Assembly: GCA_046331465.1 (NCBI GenBank)
Contig: JAXLQV010000001.1
Location: 1,054,001 to 1,118,000 of the forward strand
Source: UBA5066 sp046331465
GTDB taxonomy: Bacteria; Acidobacteriota; Thermoanaerobaculia; UBA5066
Length of the DNA: 64,000 bases
Reading direction: 5' to 3'
Shown here: positions 60,027 to 64,000 of the stretch, piece after piece
How the letters are laid out: every line of letters starts with the position of its first letter
How positions within the stretch are numbered: the stretch's first letter is position 1
The notes under the pieces: generated by a model
Told to the model about the DNA's origin: nothing
Databases searched by the model: none
Seen by the model: only the letters and a program-made list of their open reading frames with translations
Made by a program: the position numbers and the translations under genes

Positions 60027-60032
60027 ACGATA
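60027..60032 (-). promoter_or_regulatory. -10 box (TATCGT) for leaderless two-CNB gene
   Basis: TATCGT on the minus strand seven bases before ATG 60019; the gap CGCCGCA has no ribosome site. Confidence 0.5.
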
Positions 60033-60172
60033 CATCGGCGGATCCTCGCGAGCCGGCCCGGACACTGGAGGCCGCGTGGGGGCGGGCCCCGAGGGACGAC
60101 GTCCCGCGGCCGGCGTTCGACGGCACGGGGGAACGGGCCGTTGCGGAGGAAGTCCTCTCCGGAGCGAAAGAA

Positions 60173-60202
60173 GAGGGCCGCGGGATCGCTCCCGCGGCCC
60201 TC
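60173..60202 (-). terminator. Rho-independent terminator of aconitase
   Basis: Perfect 13-bp stem (60173-60185 with 60190-60202, four-base loop), 24 bases past the aconitase stop; TTCTTTC follows in the transcript. Confidence 0.85.
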
Positions 60203-60226
60203 GTTCCGTCTCCGGTGCCGGTTCCG

Positions 60227-62893
60227 CTACGCGGTCATCTGCCGCAGGACGAACTGCAGGATGCCGCCGTGGCGGTAGTAGTCGACCTCGTTCGGGGTGT
60301 CGAGGCGGAGGAGGGCGGTGAAGGTCTTCTTCGTGCCGTCCTCGGCCGTCGCGGTGACCGTGATCTTCTTGCCCGGGGTGAGCCCGTCGGCGACGTTCCC
60401 GACGTCGAAGGTCTCCCTGCCGGTGAGGCCGAGCGTCTGCGCGTCCTCGCCCGCGGCGAACTGGAGCGGGAGGACCCCCATGCCGGCGAGGTTCGAGCGG
60501 TGGATCCGCTCGAACGACTTCGCGACGACCGCCTTCACGCCGAGGAGCATCGTCCCCTTCGCGGCCCAGTCGCGCGAGGAGCCGGTGCCGTACTCGGCCC
60601 CGGCGACGACGACGAGCGGCGTCCCCTCGGCCTGGTACTTCATCGCGGCGTCGTAGATCGACATCGTCTCGCCGGACGGGACATGGACCGTGATCCCCCC
60701 CTCGGTGCCGGGGAGCATCAGGTTCTTGAGGCGGATGTTCGCGAAGGTGCCGCGCATCATCACTTCGTGGTTGCCGCGACGGGCGCCGTACTGGTTGAAG
60801 TCGGCCGGCTTGACCCCGTTGTCGCCGAGGTACTTCGCGGCCGGCGAGGTCTTCGCGATGTTGCCGGCGGGGGAGATGTGGTCGGTCGTGATGGAGTCGC
60901 CGAGGAGGGCGAGGCAGCGGGCCCCCTTCACGTCGGCGAGCGGCTTCGGCTCCTTCCCGAGGCTCTCGAAGAAGATCGGCTTGCGCACGTAGGTCGACTT
61001 CTCGTCCCACGCGAAGGTGCTCCCCTTCGGGACGGAGAGCGCCTGCCAGCCGGCGTCGCCCGCGAAGACCGAGCCGTAGGCCTTCTCGTACTGCTCGGCC
61101 GTGAGCGACCTCGCGATCGTCTCGGCGACCTCCTGCGGCGTCGGCCAGACGTCCTTCAGGAAGACGGGCTGGCCGTTCCGGTCGATTCCGAGCGGCTCGG
61201 TCGTCAGGTCGAGGTCCATCTCGCCCGCGAGGGCGTAAGCCACGACGAGCGGCGGCGAGGCGAGGAAGTTCATCTTCACCTGCGGGTTGACGCGCCCCTC
61301 GAAGTTCCGGTTGCCCGAGAGGACCGACGCGACGACGAGGTCGCCCGTGCGGACCGCCTCGGAGACCTTGTCGGGGAGCGGGCCGCTGTTGCCGATGCAG
61401 GTCGTGCAGCCGTAGCCGACGAGGTGGAAGCCGAGCGCCTCGAGGTAGGGCATGAGGCCGGCGGCCTTCAGGTAGTCGGTGACGACCTTGGAGCCGGGCG
61501 CGAGCGACGGCTTCACCCACGGCTTCGTGTCGAGGCCGCGCTCGACGGCCTTCTTCGCGAGGAGGCCGGCGGCGACGAGGACCGACGGGTTCGAGGTGTT
61601 CGTGCAGGAAGTGATCGCCGTGATGACGACGGCGCCGTGCGGCATCTGGTACTGGAGGCGCCCCTCCGTGACGGGGACCGTCGCGTCGGGCGAGGCGCCC
61701 TTGGCGAGCATCGCCGGGAGGTTCTCGCGGTAGACCTTCTTGGCGTCCTTGAGCGCGAGGCGGTCCTGCGGGCGCTTGGGGCCCGCGAGGGACGGGACGA
61801 CGTCGGCGAGGTTCAGCTCGAGGGTGTCGGAGAAGCGCGGCTCGGGGGCGTCCTCGGCGCGCCAGAGTCCCTGCGCCCGGCAGTAGGCCTCGACGAGCGG
61901 CGCGAGCGCCTTGCGGCCGGTGAACTCGAGGTACTTGATCGTCTCGCCGTCGACCGGGAAGAAGCCCATCGTGGCGCCGTACTCGGGCGCCATGTTCGCG
62001 ATCGTCGCGCGGTCGGTGAGCGCGAGCGCCGCGAGGCCCGGGCCGTAGAACTCGACGAACTTCCCGACGACGCCCTTCTTGCGGAGAATCTGGGTGACGG
62101 TCAGGACGAGGTCCGTCGCGGTCGCCCCCTCGGGGAGCTTCCCGAAGAGCTTCATCCCGACGACCTCGGGGATGAGCATCGAGACGGGCTGCCCGAGGAG
62201 GGCGGCCTCCGCCTCGATCCCGCCGACGCCCCAGCCGAGGACGCCGAGGCCGTTGATCATCGTCGTGTGCGAGTCGGTCCCGACGAGGGTGTCGGGGTAG
62301 GCGACGCCGGCCTCGTTCGTCCAGACGACCTTCGCGAGGTACTCGAGGTTCACCTGGTGGCAGATGCCGGTGCCGGGCGGGACGACGCGGAAGTTCTTGA
62401 ACGCGTTCTGCCCCCACCGGAGGAACTCGTACCGCTCCCTGTTCCGCTCGTACTCGAGGTCGACGTTCTGCCCGAACGCGAGCGAGGAGGCGAAGTTGTC
62501 GACCTGGACGGAGTGGTCGATGACGAGGTCGGCGGGGGAGAGCGGGTTCACCCGGGCCGGGTCGCCCCCCATCGCCACGATCGCCTCGCGCATCGCGGCG
62601 AGGTCGACGACGGCCGGGACGCCGGTGAAGTCCTGCATCAGGACGCGGGCGGGGTGGAACGCGATCTCCTTGTCGGGCTGGGCTTTCGGGTCCCAGCTCG
62701 CGAGGGCGAGGACGTCCTCGGCCTTCACGACGCGCCCGTCCTCGTACCGGAGGAGGTTCTCGAGGAGGACCTTCAGCGAGTACGGGAGGGTCCGTACCTG
62801 CGGGTGCGCCTTGGCGAGCGTCTCGATCGAGAAGTAGGAGACGGTCGCGCCTCCGGCGGAGAGGGTGGTCTTCGTCTTGAAGCTGTCGCTCAT
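60227..62893 (-). CDS. acnA: Aconitate hydratase A
   Basis: 888 residues, full length for AcnA/IRP1-type aconitase of the TCA cycle, which converts citrate to isocitrate through cis-aconitate. [4Fe-4S] ligands are in SCTNTSNP and YGCTTCIGNSGP; 'VQVDNFASS', 'GVGGIEAEAALLGQP', 'TDHISPAGNI' and 'EYGTGSSRDWAAKG' are conserved active-site motifs. Start ATG 62893 follows GGAGG at a normal distance, and a TAGAAT -10 box 34 bases upstream gives an ordinary leader. A strong terminator ends the gene, so it is monocistronic. Confidence 0.97.
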   Translation of the reverse strand: MSDSFKTKTTLSAGGATVSYFSIETLAKAHPQVRTLPYSLKVLLENLLRYEDGRVVKAEDVLALASWDPKAQPDKEIAFHPARVLMQDFTGVPAVVDLAAMREAIVAMGGDPARVNPLSPADLVIDHSVQVDNFASSLAFGQNVDLEYERNRERYEFLRWGQNAFKNFRVVPPGTGICHQVNLEYLAKVVWTNEAGVAYPDTLVGTDSHTTMINGLGVLGWGVGGIEAEAALLGQPVSMLIPEVVGMKLFGKLPEGATATDLVLTVTQILRKKGVVGKFVEFYGPGLAALALTDRATIANMAPEYGATMGFFPVDGETIKYLEFTGRKALAPLVEAYCRAQGLWRAEDAPEPRFSDTLELNLADVVPSLAGPKRPQDRLALKDAKKVYRENLPAMLAKGASPDATVPVTEGRLQYQMPHGAVVITAITSCTNTSNPSVLVAAGLLAKKAVERGLDTKPWVKPSLAPGSKVVTDYLKAAGLMPYLEALGFHLVGYGCTTCIGNSGPLPDKVSEAVRTGDLVVASVLSGNRNFEGRVNPQVKMNFLASPPLVVAYALAGEMDLDLTTEPLGIDRNGQPVFLKDVWPTPQEVAETIARSLTAEQYEKAYGSVFAGDAGWQALSVPKGSTFAWDEKSTYVRKPIFFESLGKEPKPLADVKGARCLALLGDSITTDHISPAGNIAKTSPAAKYLGDNGVKPADFNQYGARRGNHEVMMRGTFANIRLKNLMLPGTEGGITVHVPSGETMSIYDAAMKYQAEGTPLVVVAGAEYGTGSSRDWAAKGTMLLGVKAVVAKSFERIHRSNLAGMGVLPLQFAAGEDAQTLGLTGRETFDVGNVADGLTPGKKITVTATAEDGTKKTFTALLRLDTPNEVDYYRHGGILQFVLRQMTA

Positions 62894-62927
62894 CTTTCCT
62901 CCGGGAGGTGATACGGGACCGGCGCGG

Positions 62928-62933
62928 ATTCTA
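62928..62933 (-). promoter_or_regulatory. -10 box (TAGAAT) of aconitase
   Basis: TAGAAT on the minus strand 34 bases before ATG 62893, with a GGAGG ribosome site in the leader. It is a conventional leadered promoter and a useful contrast to the leaderless ones. Confidence 0.55.
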
Positions 62934-62998
62934 ATCGCGCGGAGCGCGGAGCGCTCCCGCCGGTCGCACGGCGAATCCGGGCCTTCGGAACGCCGGCG

Positions 62999-63271
62999 TC
63001 AGTTGAGGTCGAAGCCCCCGCCGCCCATGCCGCAGCCGCCCATGCCGCAGCCGCTCATGTTCCCCGTCTCGCAGGAGCCCATGCCGCAGGGGGCGTCGAG
63101 CGAGGCGCCCCCCTTCTCGCCACCGTGGGCCGCGAAGGTCGAGAGGAGACGGGAGAGGTCGGCGGAGCCGCAGTGGGCGCACTCGGGGACGTAGTCGGCG
63201 GCGTCGCCGGCGAGGACGAGGTCCTCGGTCTTCTTTCCGCAGGCGCGGCAGCGGTACTCGTAGACGGGCAT
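62999..63271 (-). CDS. FmdB-family zinc-ribbon protein with Gly/Cys-rich tail
   Basis: 90 residues from ATG 63271 (GGGAGGT upstream; -10 TAGAAT at 63296-63291). The N-terminal FmdB ribbon (MPVYEYRCRACGKKTE ... ECAHCGSADLSRL) has two CxxC knuckles for zinc. The tail from about residue 60 is unusual: five more cysteines in CGMGSCETG, SGCGMGGCGMGGGG. FmdB-like proteins are linked to regulation of amide/formamide use in one organism, but most are of unknown role. Confidence 0.85.
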   Translation of the reverse strand: MPVYEYRCRACGKKTEDLVLAGDAADYVPECAHCGSADLSRLLSTFAAHGGEKGGASLDAPCGMGSCETGNMSGCGMGGCGMGGGGFDLN

Positions 63272-63290
63272 GGCGGACCTCCCGGGCCGG

Positions 63291-63296
63291 ATTCTA
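63291..63296 (-). promoter_or_regulatory. -10 box (TAGAAT) of the FmdB-like gene
   Basis: TAGAAT on the minus strand 19 bases before ATG 63271, leaving a short leader that still holds GGGAGGT. Confidence 0.5.
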
Positions 63297-63384
63297 CGGA
63301 GGAGGCGCGGGAGGCCGAAGGGGGGGCGCGCGCGCCTTGCTGCGGTGCGAGAATTCCGGGACCGATCGGTCGGGAGGGCGCGGC

Positions 63385-64000
63385 ATGAGATGGGTCGTCT
63401 TCAACCAGAAGGGGGGCGTCGGGAAGTCGACGCTCGTGAGCAACCTCGCCGCCGTCGCCGCGGACGAGGGGGAGCGCTCCCTCGTCGTCGACCTCGACCC
63501 GCAGGGGTGCTCGTCGCACTACCTGCTCGGGCCCCGGGCGAAGGCGGCCCGGCCGAACCTCGCCGACTTCTTCGAGCAGAGCCTCGCGATCCGGCTCTTC
63601 GACGAGAGCCTCCGGACGTTCATCCACGCCTCGCCGTTCGAGGGGCTCGACGTCCTCCCGACGCAGCCCGTGATGGAGACGTTCCACGCGAAGCTCGAGG
63701 GGCGCCACAAGATCTACAAGCTGCGCGAGGCGCTCGAGCCGGTCACCGGCTACGAGCATGTCTTCTTCGACACGCCCCCCGCGCTCAACTTCTTCACCCT
63801 CTCGGCGCTCATCGCCGCCGAGCGGGTCCTGATCCCGTTCGACTGCGACGACTTCTCCCGCCGCGCCCTCTACGGCCTCCTCGAGTCGGTCGAGGAGGTG
63901 AAGCAGGACCACAACCCGAGGCTCCAGGTGGCCGGCATCGTCGTGAACAGCTTCCAGCCGAGGGCGCGGCTCCCGCAGCAGCTCGTCGACGAGCTGACGG
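63385..64000 (+). CDS. ParA/Soj-type ATPase (C-terminus beyond window)
   Basis: The visible 205 residues start at ATG 63385 (GGGAGGG upstream) and run off the right edge. The deviant Walker A is KGGVGKST near residue 9, Walker A' VVDLDPQG is near residue 34, and Walker B FFDTPP is near residue 128, with 'RVLIPFDCDDFSRRALYGLL' after it. Such ATPases move plasmids, chromosomes or protein clusters. No parB or parS is seen before the edge, so chromosome partition cannot be separated from an orphan positioning role. It diverges from the FmdB-like gene across 113 bases. Confidence 0.88.
   Translation, partial: MRWVVFNQKGGVGKSTLVSNLAAVAADEGERSLVVDLDPQGCSSHYLLGPRAKAARPNLADFFEQSLAIRLFDESLRTFIHASPFEGLDVLPTQPVMETFHAKLEGRHKIYKLREALEPVTGYEHVFFDTPPALNFFTLSALIAAERVLIPFDCDDFSRRALYGLLESVEEVKQDHNPRLQVAGIVVNSFQPRARLPQQLVDELT

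Overview
The window is a 64 kb piece of a very GC-rich bacterial chromosome, roughly 70 percent GC by eye and a little lower in the first 6 kb and around 50.0-51.0 kb. A long Oar-type TonB receptor with a carboxypeptidase-regulatory N-terminus, many exported peptidases, multihaem cytochrome c fused to TPR, CapA- and TraF-like envelope proteins and a 'SpecificRecomb' membrane protein together suggest an Acidobacteriota member, possibly of the Thermoanaerobaculia type. This is inferred from gene content; no rRNA or tRNA is present to confirm it. I see no phage, IS element, CRISPR array or integron. The density and order look like core chromosome rather than a mobile island.

Layout. 1-6.4 kb: an ECF sigma factor, its zinc-finger anti-sigma and a secreted TPR protein (truncated by the window edge), divergent from two secreted repeat or propeller proteins. 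6.5-11.7 kb: an overlapping hydG-aspA-hydF-hydE operon for assembly of the [FeFe]-hydrogenase active site; the hydrogenase itself is not in the window. 11.8-19.1 kb: a TraF-like outer-membrane protein, a cytochrome b / Rieske / octahaem-TPR cytochrome operon, an exported sulfatase and a small monohaem protein. 19.4-28.9 kb: a DUF748 giant, then a transporter / M14 peptidase / enolase-superfamily racemase / M28 peptidase operon. 28.9-32.5 kb: twin 50-residue cysteine proteins behind a palindrome-containing promoter, an OmpA protein, and a CapA-cyanophycinase pair. 32.5-43 kb: Oar-type receptor with a GntR regulator, SpecificRecomb protein, CorC-like transporter, DRG-like GTPase, PPK2, TerC. 42.4-45.9 kb: a TPP-riboswitch operon of TonB receptor, PnuC-type permease and NadR-like kinase, read here as a thiamine salvage system. 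45.9-49.9 kb: a TolC-EmrA-EmrB efflux operon. 50-54.2 kb: a U32-like protein of different composition, then a two-polypeptide 2-oxoacid:ferredoxin oxidoreductase with a small cysteine protein. 54.4-64 kb: Sir2, a small RHH-like protein, M13 peptidase, a two-CNB regulator with a 2OG oxygenase-like protein, aconitase A, an FmdB zinc ribbon and the start of a ParA ATPase.

Taken together, the genes fit a proteolytic, metabolically flexible anaerobe or facultative anaerobe. Exported peptidases feed amino acids inward, ferredoxin-linked 2-oxoacid oxidation and hydrogenase assembly handle low-potential electrons, and a quinol/cytochrome b chain with a multihaem cytochrome handles respiration. The most striking pattern not tied to one gene is regulatory. 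At least eleven start codons lack a Shine-Dalgarno sequence and instead sit 6-11 bases behind a sigma-70-like -10 box (TANNNT), which suggests widespread leaderless transcription.
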